Below, piece after piece: positions 1-12,026 of a DNA stretch of 64,000 nt; the stretch's first letter is position 1, and every line of letters starts with the position of its first letter. Source of the stretch: Riptortus pedestris. Lineage: Eukaryota > Arthropoda > Insecta > Hemiptera > Alydidae. Below the pieces are notes generated by a model. It worked only from the letters and a program-made list of their open reading frames with translations, was not told the DNA's origin and did not search any database. The DNA lies in contig CM032229.1 in assembly GCA_019009955.1 (NCBI GenBank), forward strand, positions 142,871,501 through 142,935,500, in the 5' to 3' direction. Made by a program: the position numbers and the translations under genes.

Positions 1-87
1 AAGAAATGCCTGTGCAAGTTAGCTAATATGAAGTGCAATTCAAAGTGCCACAATTCTCTCCCACACTCGTTATTTAATCAAACCGGT

Positions 88-225
88 ACAGGGTGGGGTG
101 GATTTAAAAAATTCCAAATTTCTCCGTTATTGTTCATTTGATTGAAAATTTGTATAGATCAATCTTATTGGAAATATTATTTCCTATAAAAGTTGTTCTA
201 TACATTTTTTTTTCGTTTTTATTTA
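88..225 (-). repeat. Family H mid-body fragment
   Basis: Reading the minus strand, this matches the family H body: a purine-rich segment, then the 'tctccgttat' and 'gatcaatcttattgg' blocks in the order seen in better copies such as 45900-46080. Neither terminus is present. The rest of 1-476 shows nothing I can assign. Confidence 0.45.
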
Positions 226-464
226 TTAGTTACTTATCCTGATATGAAGATTTATCATATTTTTTTATAGTGAGTACTAAGTGGGTTGTATGGAATTTCA
301 GTAATTTTTCATGACTGGTAATGCCATACTTTACGACGGAACCCGGGAGCAAAATGGCTGCCTCTGTTATGGAGCTAGGAAACCCACTATTCCTATACAC
401 AAGCCCATGCTGCACTTACTCGCGCGGGGGTGCTTTCTTTTTGATAAGCCATTTCTCCGATAGA

Positions 465-476
<12 letters not shown>

Positions 477-536
<60 letters not shown>
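477..536. repeat. (GA)30 microsatellite
   Basis: An uninterrupted 60-bp GA dinucleotide run. It creates artificial Arg-Glu and Ser-Leu open frames on both strands that should not be taken as genes. Confidence 0.99.
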
Positions 537-537
<1 letters not shown>

Positions 538-1544
538 GAGTGTGGTTGCGCCCATTCGCCGAAAGATTAGCAATATCGGCCTCGCTGGCAAAGGGGCTAT
601 GGGCTTTCGGGGTTATTTATGTAAATATTGAAGAGGGAATGTTTGCAGTTGAGGAAGGCAAAGATTAGCACGGTCTGTTGGCCAATAGTTTAGGTTAATC
701 TACAGTTTGAGGTCTGCCCCTGTGTCTATATGGACTCATAACCTTTCCTATAATCAACTCTTTAATGGTTCACGGATGGCTGGTTCCTCCGCACAACGCC
801 TTCTCCAAGCGCCGTGTAACCATTTTGTAAACCACGTTGTAGTGAAAACAAAAGGCTTAGGGTGTTTATGGGCGAGGAGAGCCTGAACGGGAACTTGTAA
901 AACTTTGAATAATGCTCTAACACTAGCTCTCAAAGCTTACCTGAGTGGTACTCATACAGCCAAAAAATGTTTATATATAGTCCCTTAAAAAAAAAAATAA
1001 AATGGAAATGTTGTTATGTGATGGTTTCATAAACAAAAGTGGACCTTGTCCAAAGAATTGGATGTTCTGAAAATGTTTCAGAGGAATGGTGAACCAAGCT
1101 ATGATAAATAGTTCACTTTTCAATCTCCAGAGTATCAGAGTTCTTTATATTTTAATACTATTTAGTGTATTATTTCCTTTTAGGAATTAGCTGTTTTTAA
1201 TTCACATTTTTAAGAAGTTGAATCATATGTTTTAAATTTGAATTTTTATTACACCATATGTTTTAAGAAAAAAGAACATTGAAACATTTGAGAAATAGCA
1301 TCTGAACAAGTAAAACCTCTATTCTATTGAAGTTTAGGTTATTTTAGTTACTGTCTTATCTCTAGCGGAAATGCAGTCGAAACCAAGACAATAGCACTTT
1401 CACTTGAAGTTTATATATATGATTGAAAAAGTCTGTTAGCAGATAAGTAGTGAATAAAAATATTAAAATTAATCTTTAATATTTCATTTAAGTTAACACT
1501 GCCAAATTAACTTTAACCTGTGGGTATTGCTGAAAAGATTAAAA
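537..1544. other. No gene seen
   Basis: The first part (537-900) is somewhat richer in G+C than its surroundings, the rest is AT-rich. I see no coding potential, RNA gene or repeat match. Confidence 0.5.
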
Positions 1545-1960
1545 GTTCGTCACGCAGGGGCTGCCTAAATTAAGTAGATTTTCCACGTGATGGTATAACA
1601 CACTGGGGGGGGGGGTTACTGAAGACTGAAACAAGAAAGTAGGAATAACTCGCTTAATACTTGAGTTACGAAAAAATGCATGCCTCATCAATTGTAGAGC
1701 ATTAATAACTCAACAAGATTGGTTCTGTAACATTTTACAATCCGAATCACTATAATGGAGATATTTTGAATTTTCGAATCCCCCTATTCCAGGTCCGATT
1801 TCAGCCATTAACAAATATGATCTTAAGTGGTGAATGAAACGGAAAATATTCGAATCTGGTATAGATTAAATAAACATTTTCGAGTCAAGAAACAAAATCT
1901 TAATTGATGATATTCATCACACAATGTATTTGCATCTATCTCAACTAGTAAAGATCCATT
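1545..1960 (+). mobile_element. Family H copy, tandem-module form, 5' end retained
   Basis: The copy opens with GTTCGTCACGCAGGGGCTGC, a one-base variant of the family start, followed by the inward AAGTAGATTTTCCACGTG. A G-run and 'ttactgaagactgaaa' begin the module body. The segment 1780-1960 (ending near 'aagatccattgaaaatag') is shared with 2160-2345 and, less well, with 11510-11690. There is no (TA)n tract or terminal palindrome, so this is the second architecture of the family. Confidence 0.7.
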
Positions 1961-2019
1961 GAAAATAGTATTTGATATTTAAAGTTGTATTAAATTCGCT
2001 TATTTTTTAAAAAAAAGTT

Positions 2020-2345
2020 ATGACTGAAAGTGGGGGTTTTCTGATGACAGAGCTAGACTCGGTTAAAATTCAAGAAGGAGAAAAAATAAATATAACAATA
2101 TTTATAGAAAATGAAATGTAACAAAGCTGGTTTCAGGCAATTTTTCGATTGACGTAAAATAATGCAGATATCCAAGTCCAATTTCAGCCAAAAACAAATA
2201 CAATCGTTGTTGATGCCTGAATCGTTTAAATATCGAGTATGGTATAGATAAAATAAATATTGTCGAGACAAGAACGTAAATTCTTGACCAATGACGACAC
2301 CACACAACGAATTTGCATGTATCCCGTAAAGGTCTATTGAAAACT
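2020..2345 (+). mobile_element. Family H fragment, second tandem module
   Basis: This repeats the module seen just upstream: 'gggggttttctgatgac', the 'aaatataacaatatttatag' block, 'tttcagcc', 'gtttaaatatcgagtatggt' and 'aaggtctattgaaaac'. It lacks both element ends and probably belongs with the copy starting at 1545, giving two modules in tandem. Confidence 0.55.
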
Positions 2346-2997
2346 ACTTGTTGGGTTCCTAAGTTAAAGAAAAGTTGCCCAAGCTCGAAAAAAACAACAA
2401 CATACAATTGTGTAAGGAATGCATGAAGTCCATTAGAGAATATCATCAGGATAGAATTATAAAAAGAGGGTAAAATAATTGAACTTCATTCGACGACGAT
2501 CGAAATACCAAATGGTTTCAAATTAACAGGCGCCTAATAAAAAAAAAATTCCCTCCTCGTCTTCTTTCTTTCATAATCCATCGTCGACATGATATTGATA
2601 ACTGAAAACGATAGAAACTCCAGATGAATATCTGAGCAAATATGACATTATTAACGTTCCATAGATGGGATCAGAAACAGAACTCATTATGGAGAGGAAA
2701 AAGTTTAGAATATATAAAGAGTTGATCAGAAAGGCGGCATCTTTCCACGATTCCAAACACATTGGTCTTTGTATGTGTGGTGTATTTAAGGGAGAAGGGG
2801 AAACATTTTTTAGTCGTTGTTCCCTCCTGAATACTGATGCAACTCCCATCCTTCAAAGCTATATATGTATGTATATATAAAATTGCACCATTAGGATTAT
2901 TAACCTAAAAAATTAAAAACAAGTAATTCACGTGATATAATGGACGATTTTCATTTTAAGTACTTCAGTCACTAAATATCTCAAACCCAACAAACAT
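2346..2997. other. No gene seen
   Basis: AT-rich sequence with short overlapping open frames on both strands around 2570-2880, none with recognisable domains or a coding-like composition. No repeat was matched. Confidence 0.45.
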
Positions 2998-3110
2998 TCA
3001 GCAATTGAAGTTATACTCATGGCCCAGTTTCAGAAAAAAAAATCCTCTAATGTCCGTCGATCCTACACTACAACTGACGAAAATGAGATCTGTTCAAAAC
3101 TATGTCCAAT
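2998..3110 (-). mobile_element. Family H 3'-end remnant
   Basis: On the minus strand it contains decayed forms of the 3' blocks: 'gaacagatctcattttcgtc', 'taggatcgacggacatt' and 'catgagtataacttcaat'. The terminal palindrome and TCTGCTAA are lost. Confidence 0.5.
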
Positions 3111-3810
<700 letters not shown>

Positions 3811-4020
3811 TAACTTCCAGTTTTTGCTACTATGACTAATTGGGATGGGTTATCTACATTATACGACCCATTTGTAGCCAGGGTGGTACAAAGGATTTTA
3901 TTTAATGAGTTAATCACGAAATAAACTCCTAATGCCCAGGCGGGAATCGAACTCGTCACTCTGGGTTTACCATATGAGATTAAGGCCGACGCTTGAACTC
4001 ACTTGGCTAACCTGAGTCCC
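3811..4020 (-). mobile_element. tRNA-derived SINE, near full length
   Basis: Read on the minus strand the element starts GGGACTCAGGTTAGCC with an A-box-like segment, continues to a B-box (GAGTTCGATTCCCGCC) and TGGGCA, then a body containing AATAGGA/TTTATTT, the 'ccaccctggctac' segment and 'gataacccatcccaatta'. The head is about 85 nt, long enough for a type II tRNA with an extra arm (Leu or Ser like). The same order of blocks is seen at 6031, 34393 and 54167. Confidence 0.8.
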
Positions 4021-4034
4021 GTTTCAAAATTAAT

Positions 4035-4365
4035 TCCTTTACAGTATTCATAAACTTCAAAATTACTTAATGAAACAACAGTTGAATGTCAATTAATAAA
4101 TTACTTTTTATGATTTAAAAAAAATCACCTGCCGTGACCAGGATTCGAACCTGGGTTATTGCGGCCACAACGCAATGTCCTAACCACTAGACGATCACGG
4201 CTATCGAGGCTCTGGAGCAAAATCACTGGGAGAAGAAGCAGGACCGTGAAGCTGAGGCAGTTACATCAAGCGACGAGGGGCTAGCGGCCGCCACACAGTT
4301 TTTCTACTGCTCTTACGCTCGAAAAGGACTATCTCATGGCAATAATTGATTAATCTTATAGACAA
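4035..4365 (-). repeat. Inverted duplicate of the tRNA-His locus, copy 1
   Basis: This block, reverse-complemented, aligns with about 14070-14420 through the tRNA and about 110-130 bp on each side. Shared flank segments include 'gccctaactgcctcagcttcacgg'-like blocks (for example AACTGCCTCAGCTTCACGG) and CCAGAGCCTCGATA before the tRNA, and 'cataaaaagt' plus 'tttattaatt' after it. By eye the flanks are roughly 80% identical while the tRNA is identical. Confidence 0.8.
4130..4201 (-). tRNA. tRNA-His (anticodon GTG)
   Basis: This 72-nt cloverleaf begins GCCGTGATCGTCTAGTGG on the minus strand. The acceptor stem GCCGTGA pairs with TCACGGC, the anticodon stem TTGCG/CGCAA closes the loop TTGTGGC, and the T arm is CCAGGTTCGAATCCTGG. 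The anticodon GTG reads histidine codons. The A box and B box are intact, and a run of eight T residues on the minus strand (4124-4117) can serve as the RNA polymerase III terminator. The extra 5' G of mature tRNA-His is normally added after transcription and need not be encoded. No intron. It should be functional. Confidence 0.96.
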
Positions 4366-4412
4366 ATTTCCTTTAAGGTAAATATTTCCTTATATAATAT
4401 AGAATATAATAC

Positions 4413-5140
4413 GTCCGTCACGTAGTTGGTGAGTAAACTATGAAGATTTCCCACGTGTTGGAATGGCTCTCCGATGATACCATAAATTCGCTTTTCTACG
4501 TCCCATTAATAAGGAGCATATTACAGTAACTTTAAATTTATGTCGAACATGGCATGATTAATGAAACTATTGCTGTAAAAGTGAAAATCACATGAGTAGG
4601 AGTGAAGGTTAATATATGGCAGAAAATTAAAAAAAACACAAGTAGCCTAATTAATATTCCGATAGGAGATAACTTCTTAGAAAAACATCGTAGCGTATGA
4701 ATTATTAACAAGACTGGTTTTATAAAATGTTTATATCCGACTTATCTTATTTTAACCCTTCTACCTCCTCCTTCTGGTTCATTTACAACTATTTTCAAAT
4801 TTGATCAGTTTGACTCTTTTAAATATTTAGTACCATTTTGATCAACTAAATTTTAAAGTCTCTAGAAGTTTTAAAGTTCATTGATGACACATCGAACATA
4901 TTGCCTTAATATTTCATTGACAAACATATTTGATTTTTCAGGTCTGAATATGATGTTTCATGATGTCTAAGTAATTTGATGAGTAGAAATGGGGAGTGTG
5001 ACTCAAATATTAATTCTATCTAGATTCGAGATTGAGAAAGAACACATTAAATAACATTTACTGAAAATTAAGTGTGCAGACAGGTTGGCTTTAATTTTTC
5101 GGTTCGACTCAATAATGGTGATATTTTGTACTTTTGTACG
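4413..5140 (+). mobile_element. Family H copy, decayed, tandem-module form
   Basis: The 5' end is recognisable (GTCCGTCACGTAGTTGGTGA, then AAGATTTCCCACGTG) although the first hairpin is destroyed. Decayed body blocks follow around 4590-4960 ('gagtaggagtgaaggtta', 'aacaagactggttttata', 'tttgatcaactaaa'), and a second module around 4975-5140 ends near 'aataatggtgatattttg'. No (TA)n or 3' palindrome is seen. Confidence 0.5.
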
Positions 5141-5758
5141 GTGAAAGACAAGTATATATATACTTGACTGAGTTTGCTTTCGGTTCGTCTTGTAACTGCT
5201 GGAGGTATTTCGTTCGAGCAAGGAAAAGTTACTAGTCGAGGAAAAAGTGGCCGGATAACCAGTGGGAGGATTTGTGGAGGCTAGGGTTTTAAAATTGGAG
5301 GGATCACACTAAATGGTTTAAGATGATAGAATAGGTCGAGGTCCCATAGCGCCTACTTATGTTTTTAATGACAGGAAGTCGGAAGTCAGATTAGTAGTTA
5401 TCCTTCAAACCCAGTTTTTAACACTGTGAAAAAAAAAACCCTTAACACAATTTGTTATTTATATTTTTCTGATAGCTTAAGATTAAGAATTCCAGGCTAG
5501 AACTAAGTTTAGTTATGTTGCCTATTTTATATAACAAGGTAGTGGTTTCAAAAAAATATGATGTCACAGCAATTTTTTTGAACCCTTCCAAAGTGATTGA
5601 ACAAGCTACTAGCGGACATAGAGATAAATATTTCGATTTTGACAGAAATAGTACCAGATTCATGTGAACAATGTACTTACATCACCGAATTTAAATAGAT
5701 TTGTAGACAAACCGTAGAGATTTATTTAAATTCGTCATTATTAGAGAATTACAAGTCT

Positions 5759-5803
<45 letters not shown>

Positions 5804-5832
5804 AGGCTTTAGTTTGATTTAATAGTTATTTT
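5141..5832. other. No gene seen; poly-T run
   Basis: AT-rich sequence with no coding signal. A long T tract at about 5762-5796 is the only notable feature and could be the tail of an unrecognised retroposed sequence. Confidence 0.4.
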
Positions 5833-5841
5833 CAGCACAAG

Positions 5842-5938
5842 TACGGAAACTGAGTGTTTCGATACGAGGTCTATTTTTACGAGCGAGGCGAAGCCGAGCT
5901 TGGAAAACAGACCGAGTACCGAAAAGACAGTTTCCGTA
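5842..5938 (+). repeat. Structured hairpin element 1, GCGAGGCGAAGCCGAGC core
   Basis: The 97-nt segment folds on itself. The outer stem TACGGAAACTG pairs perfectly with CAGTTTCCGTA. Inside it TTTCG pairs with CGAAA, TAC with GTA, GGTCT with AGACC, and TTTT with AAAA. The apical core at 5883-5899 has GC/GC and GGC/GCC pairs around a GAA triloop. Facing GA/GA pairs occur twice, between TAC/GTA and GGTCT/AGACC and again inside the core; such tandem GA mismatches commonly form sheared pairs. I do not recognise the family. A partner with different stems but the same plan lies at 7784-7882. Confidence 0.8.
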
Positions 5939-6030
5939 AGAATAATGAAAATTACTTTTCATTACACTGTACAACAACCTCAAGAAATTACTGAAATTAA
6001 TTAAGCCAAACAGGTTTATTTTTATGGTAG

Positions 6031-6261
6031 TTATTATTATTATTATTTATTAACGTCCACTTTTTGCAACTCAGGCTAATTGGGACGGGTTATCTACAGG
6101 TTACCACCCTTTTCTAGTCAGGGTGGGGTTTTAGGATGTTATTTAATGAATTTCGTCACTAAATAATTTCCTCTGCCCAGGCGAGAATCGAACTCGCCAC
6201 TCTAGGTTTGCCATGTGAGATAAAGGCCAACGCTTCAACTCGCATGGCTAACCTGAGCCCC
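6031..6261 (-). mobile_element. tRNA-derived SINE, full length with ATT/AAT tail
   Basis: This is the best copy of the family. On the minus strand it runs GGGGCTCAGGTTAGCCATG, a B-box GCGAGTTCGATTCTCGCC, TGGGCA, then AATTCATTAAATAACATCC, the 'accctgactagaaaagggtgg' type block, TAGATAACCCGTCCCAATTA and GTGGACGTTAATAAATAATA with an AAT-repeat tail (6034-6050 as ATT on the plus strand). Such simple tails suggest mobilisation by a LINE that recognises a short 3' tail. Confidence 0.85.
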
Positions 6262-6617
6262 GAATGTTATGAAACATATGTCAGAACAACAAGGTTACAA
6301 ATTACATCTTTATATTGATATTAATTGTGCAATTATTATTGGCGCTAATGTTAAACCCTTTAGGGGGTATGTACGGCTTGTTGATTACCAAATTATTGGT
6401 TAATATCGATTCAACAGCATCGATTTCTTCATTAAGATAGTCATCTATTGTGAAGAACATCTCTTCATTCTTTTACATTCGTCTCACACGTATTCCCAGT
6501 ACAACTATAACAGTTATTTAGTCAATGTTTAGTAACACAGGTTACGAAGAGTTAAATGAAAAAATTAGGAATATTACAAATACATGTGTTTGATTCCCGC
6601 CAAATTTTACCTTCCTA

Positions 6618-6660
6618 GTACAGAAACTCTTAGTTTCCGTACGCAGATCATGCATAGAAA
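6618..6660 (+). repeat. Short hairpins possibly related to the structured element
   Basis: GTACAGAAACT is followed after three bases by AGTTTCCGTAC, and AGAAAACA by TGTTTTCT. The outer arms resemble those of the hairpin element at 5842-5938 (GGAAACT/AGTTTCC), and the downstream 'gtgtaatgaaaatta' resembles its 3' flank read in reverse. The GA-rich core is missing, so this may be a deleted relative or a coincidence. Confidence 0.35.
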
Positions 6661-7564
6661 ACACATGTTTTCTAGTCAGTGTAATGAAAATTATAATTTA
6701 TTACCGCTGGATTAGATTTTCAGTTGATTGGGAGGAGTGGAATAAGAAACTAGTGGAGGTGGTGAACACTTTTTTTTCTCTTCTTTTTTTTTTAAACAGG
6801 AAGGTAGTAATTATGGCTTCTTATGGAAAATTGTAGAAAGGAAGAGATATATTTTGTATCTCCCGGTTCTAAAACAAACAATTTTCGCTTCCCGTTACAC
6901 TGAAACCTTCACAAAAGCTGGAACTACCTGTGGCTGTTGTACAATAGTTAAAAGTCCCGGAAGAATGTATTGACCAAACAGCCCCGGGGTTAAGTAATAG
7001 AAATTCATGTACTTGTATTAACAGAGCCTCCTTTGGTAATAACGATGTTTAAAATAAACTTCCGCAACAATTACTATCATTCAATCTAAAGTTTATGTTT
7101 AGTCAGGTGGTTCACTCATGTTTCTCTTTCTCCAGTATTCTGAATATCATTATATGGTGAAAAGACCCTCTCACAGAAACTTACAGCTACATTATTTTAA
7201 TGGCAAGAATATCAGTAACTAGACGTTGGAATCCTCGTATTTTGAATACATCAACTTCCTGTATGGTTGGTTGGGGCAAACTTTATAACTGGGGCTTATT
7301 TTTAGTGGCTTTATAAGCGCACTTTATCGCAAGGGGTCTCAGTTAAAGTAATGAACCAATGCTATACGAAATATAACTAGTGGATACATAGAATTGCTAT
7401 ATAATATTATTACAATTAAATAAGCAAATATTCTAGAGAATATGCAGAAAAAAAAATATGAACTGTATACATACAGTCTTCACCCTTCATAATGTAACTT
7501 TTAATATGGTACAAAATTAAACTTAGGTTGAGAAACGATTTGTAAAAATTGTTAGAAACTTAAA

Positions 7565-7690
7565 ATTATTTATTATCGTTCACTTTAGGAAACTGAAGCT
7601 AATTAGGACAGCGGGTTATCTACAGGTTACTCTTTTCTAGCCAGGGTGGGACTAAGGATTTTACATAATAAATTTCGTCACTTAATTCAA
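7565..7690 (-). mobile_element. tRNA-derived SINE, head missing
   Basis: It matches the body and tail only: 'tatcgttcacttt', 'ggttatctacaggttac', 'ttctagccagggtgg' and 'aaatttcgtcact' read as at 6050-6165. The tRNA-derived half is absent, so the copy is truncated at its 5' side. Confidence 0.7.
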
Positions 7691-7783
7691 CTAATATAAA
7701 CGTATCATATGCTACCGAAGCTAATAAATGACCTGACCTTTTTTTACAAACTGAATAAAATAATAGTATATTACGTTACTAGG

Positions 7784-7882
7784 GCCGAAAGTGGCACTTT
7801 ACGTTGCGAGATCGTGTTTGACTGGCGAGGCGAAGCCGAGCTTGTTAATTCGATCGAGCATCGTAAAGTCACTTTCTGTACG
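7784..7882 (+). repeat. Structured hairpin element 2, GCGAGGCGAAGCCGAGC core
   Basis: It has the same plan as 5842-5938 with different stems. GAAAGTG pairs with CACTTTC, ACTTTACG with CGTAAAGT, TGC with GCA, and GATCG with CGATC. The GA/GA facing pairs again sit between the TGC/GCA and GATCG/CGATC stems and inside the core at 7825-7841. The loop core GGCGAAGCC is unchanged. Upstream 'taatag' and downstream 'taatg...tacttttcat' are shared with element 1. A 72-codon open frame crosses this locus but its inverted-repeat content argues against coding. Confidence 0.8.
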
Positions 7883-7929
7883 AGTAATGTACAATACTTT
7901 TCATCACGAGGCAAAAACGCATATTAAGG

Positions 7930-8639
7930 CGGTTTTTAATTCGTGAATCTTTTAATAATTAATATTTCCATTATTGGTAACAGCTGCTTCACCGTAGACA
8001 TAATAAAAAACACTTTATTTAGCGGGAGGTTAAGTGACAAACATATGACTTTACAAGCCTAGAGTCGAAAACTTTCGTCCCTCTGTAAAGGCCGAGATCT
8101 GTAAAGGCCTACTTTCCTATCTCCCAGCTGGTATCGAAAGTATCTACTTTCCAATCCGAGAGAAAAAATCTAAATCTAAATTATAATTTGAAAATTATAT
8201 GTACACATAAAATGCTGGAGTTACTCCGTCATTTCACAAATAAGTACGCTAAAAGTAAAGTTCCAATAATCTAAGAAAAAATGACATTACTTTGGATTCT
8301 ATCACATTTTGACCTTAATGGAAACGAAATTTCTATTTAAAAAAATGAATATAGCTGTATAATTCGTTCAAACAAAAATAACATATATTTCTCATAATAA
8401 AAGCCACTATGAACTTTGATATATTCGAAAATTAGAATTGGATATCTGAAAATGGAATACAATGTCCTAATGATGCGGGTTACCCCACTTACCTGTGATT
8501 CTCGTAGCAGTTATTTGGCTTTTCTATGCAGTATGTTAAAATCCATTAGATATGGTAAATCAAATAATGGGTTAGAACCACCTGTATGAATGATAGTTCT
8601 GTGCGAAAGCACCATCATCAAGCCGTCGAAAGTTGTACT
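7930..8639. other. No gene seen
   Basis: AT-rich, no recognisable repeats. The sequence around 8060-8150 ('cctctgtaaaggccgag', 'ctgtaaaggcctac') holds a short local duplication of CTGTAAAGGCC. Confidence 0.4.
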
Positions 8640-8800
8640 CTACTTGAAAAGGGGCTTTTGAGCGAGGATTTCAAAAATTCAAAATACCGCCGTTATTAAG
8701 GCTGGCTTTGAAAAATGTTATGGAGCAAATTATGATAAACTATTCCTGCTCTACAATTGTTGTTAAACACATTTTCTCGAAACTCGATTATTAAGAGAGT
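8640..8800 (-). repeat. Family H mid-body fragment
   Basis: On the minus strand the order of blocks matches the family body around the equivalent of 'ccgttattatacgtcggatcg' (here 'ccgccgttattaaggctggc') and the upstream 'gagttaatcg' type segment. No ends. Confidence 0.4.
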
Positions 8801-9439
8801 TAATCGTCCTTTTTCAGCTAAAATATTATTTTGCCCCGATGAAGGAAAAATATTTATAGATAAAGAGGTAAAACTCCTTTTTTTTTTTTTATTAAAACCC
8901 ATTTAACGGCGATTATTAAATCTTATTTTTAAAAAAAACCACTATTATTTAAAATAAGAGTTAGCACAAAACTGGAAAACGGCTGTCGTCCCCTGCCGCA
9001 TGAACTCTGCAAGGTAGATGTCCAAGTGGTGTAATAATAAACGATCATCAAGTAATAATACTAAATACCAAGTGTTGTTAATAAACGATCTCTCATTTTC
9101 TGATAACAAAAAAAAACAGAATGACTAAGATAACCTAGGCAAGTATGAACGGCCTAAAGCGATAGCAATAACAGGGAATAGCTTATATGCGGTTTTTGCC
9201 AGTAAATATTTTATCTGTAAATAATGACTGGTCTCCCCTTAACCATTTCGTCATTTAAAAATTCTAGAACTGTTATTTTAAATAATAAAGTGATTTTCAG
9301 TTAATTACGATTTAATAATAGTCTTTAAATGGATGGCCTCCCGATAATCGATATGTACCAATGTTTGAAATCCTTTATCCCTTGAGGAAGGGCCTTCATA
9401 CCTTATTTGATTAAATTGGAATATTTGGTCCTCGGTGGA
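8801..9439. other. No gene seen
   Basis: AT-rich non-coding sequence with A/T homopolymers; nothing assignable. Confidence 0.4.
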
Positions 9440-9960
9440 ATTTACATGCGCACCTCAAGCTCTTCGTGTGATAACAAACAGTTTAGCATAACCAATTCTC
9501 ACCAGTCTTCTATTGACACTCCGACAAGACGGATTTAGGATAAATAAATGTCACTTTATGTAAAGCAGAAGGGAAGTTTCCCCCAAACAAGGCGTCTTCT
9601 CGAAAGGTCGTTTAATGAATGCAGAAATGTTATAGGAAAGTTGGCGGTTTACTTAAAGGTGGGAGGGAATAATTCACTTTTGAAGTGAATTGGTAACACA
9701 ATAACCAAGTTGATTAGTATGAAAGCTGTTTGGTAACTACGACCATCGGGGTAGCGGTTTAATTTGGCGGAAGGAAGGCTTTATGCCCCTTCCCGTCCTA
9801 TTGTCGGCTCTCTTATTTTCCACTAAATATAAACTTATTTTCTGCCCTGTCGTTATCGCTAATGCTCCCTGTCGGCTGTTTGCGACCTGACAAAGACGCT
9901 CCTCTAACGTCCCGGGGGATATAAAAATACTTGAATACATGAATACATTTTGCCGGGGAT
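9440..9960. other. G+C-richer island, unassigned
   Basis: Composition rises compared with the neighbours and no repeat family is detected. Overlapping minus-strand frames of 67-70 codons (9737-10025) have no recognisable domain. It could be a conserved non-coding element or a single-copy remnant. Confidence 0.3.
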
Positions 9961-11200
9961 ATTATTTGCAACAAAAAATAATGAATGTTAAATAATGAGG
10001 AGAGCCTTGCTTTGTAGTGAGACATTAAAATGCATTTTGATTTATGCCATGGTATAAAAGGGATTAATGAATAAAAGAAATGCTAACGTTATTCTTGTTT
10101 TAGCAAGAATAACATTTTTTCATGATTCTGATTACTACCAGTACACCATATAGTGGGAATATCTATCTCCCCTTGTCTAGTCTGGCAAGACTGGAAGAAG
10201 AGTAAGTTGTAATTTGTATACTCACTTTGACTAATACCTGTCACAAGTCAGCTTACGTACGCTCACTAATTAAATTTTCTAACAATGATCCCAAAAAAAA
10301 AAATTAAACGTTTTAAAAAAAATCAAAGAGTAAGTATTACTTCACAATTTTTATTATTAAACTCAAAGTAATATTATTATGCAATAGTTTTTATCAAGAA
10401 AATTAAGGGATACAAATTATAGGAACTTTTTGAAATAAAAAGTTTTTCTTGAAAACATTAAAATTAAATTCTTAATTTTAAACCAAAAAATGAAATTATT
10501 CTGTTGTGTGAAATCGTGTATTGCTATAATATACTTTCGTTGATTCTGAACCCATACTAAAATTTATGTTTATGTTTATTTTCTTATGTGTTTACATAGA
10601 ATACATAAATTTGCACAATATATCAGTTAAAATAAATATTTTTACAATTAGAAAAGCTTTTGGCGTATAAAGGATTTAAAAATAGTTTTGGAAGAACAAT
10701 TGTTACAAAATAGTCTCAAAAATAAAAATTTGAATGAATTTTTAATTTTTAGATTCGAAAATAAAAATTAAATCTCCATTGAAACAAGCTGTTTTGTTAT
10801 AAAGTTTAATAGTTATTTTCGTCCATGTTATAACTTTAATTAAACTAAAATTAAAGATTATTATTAATTTTTTTTTATTAATATTTCATAGGTCCCCCAA
10901 AAAAGATCAAGTTCAAATATGTGAAAAAAATTCATCTAGCAATAGAGAAAAATTAGATTTATAACCATATTTCCTTGTTTATCATCTATGGGACTTAGTA
11001 GATACTACTAATTACCCTTACTTTATACTTAGTGTCAACTGTTTGAGTTGTGTCATTGGATTATTTTTGTTTATTATGAAATTGGTTTGTAATGAAAAGA
11101 GTGCATCAATTTTGAAAAAAAAATTATGAAAATTATAACTAATGATGAATGAATTAAATTATTTATTTAATGGTTTCACCGGCCAAAGAGGAGGAGGGAA
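9961..11200. other. No gene seen
   Basis: Strongly AT-rich sequence (10280-10960 is nearly all A/T). A short hairpin at about 10088-10113 (GTTATTCTTG/CAAGAATAAC) is the only clear structure. Confidence 0.45.
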
Positions 11201-11489
11201 AGTTTCAAAGCACTGGGCTACTGTGGTGTGGGTGATCCAAATTCAAACCTAGGATAACGCTTAATTTTATTTAGTCATGTGGACTCTGACCTGATGTTGG
11301 ACCTTTATGAGGTCCTCCCCTGTGAAGAAATCAAATAGGTTCTCGGTGGAAGAAGTAGGTATGTTGTGGCCAGTAATGCCGACACAATTCCACTGGGAAT
11401 GTGCCGTACTGACCATTAGACCTGACAGTGCCTTCTGACAGACCCTGGTCCTTCATGGGTTACTAATCCAAATATAAGGTCAACCTTGA
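11201..11489. other. Moderate-G+C segment, unassigned
   Basis: Roughly balanced base composition directly before a family H copy. It has a TTCAAACC block resembling a tRNA T-loop but no matching stem or A box in the right order, so I do not call it a SINE. Possibly an old element of unknown type. Confidence 0.3.
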
Positions 11490-11974
11490 CTCTAAGCCGG
11501 AACAAAAAAAAGTCTGGCCTGATTTCTGGAAATAACAAATATGATCTTTAGTATTGACTGGAACGGTTAAATATCGAGTATGGTATAGATCAAATGAACA
11601 TTTTCGACACAAGAACGTAAAACCTTAATTGCTTAATTCATCGCACAACGAATTCGCATGTATCTCGAATGGTTATGGTCGTTGTCTCTTTAAAACAATA
11701 TTTAGCTTAGAATAAAGACGTTCATGTTATAACAGGTTATTGTTATTCTGAGATGAGCAGGAGTGGGGGTTTACTGAAGGCTGAAATCTAAAAAAATCCA
11801 AATAACTCGGTTAACATTCATATTAGGGAAAATAAGTGTATAACATAATTTATAGACAATTAAATTTACAGTGAGATTAATTCCATAGAATTTTTCGATC
11901 CGACTTGGAATAACGGAGATATTTAGAATTTTCGAATCTCACGCCCTCTAGCCCCCCCCCCCCGTGGACACCGG

Positions 11975-12026
<52 letters not shown>

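Noticed and set aside
321..668. Open frames on both strands with Arg-Glu or Ser-Leu repeats
   Set aside because: They arise from the (GA)30 microsatellite; nothing outside the repeat looks like protein.
11201..11489. tRNA-like SINE head
   Set aside because: Box-A-like and box-B-like strings occur in the wrong order or without a T-stem.
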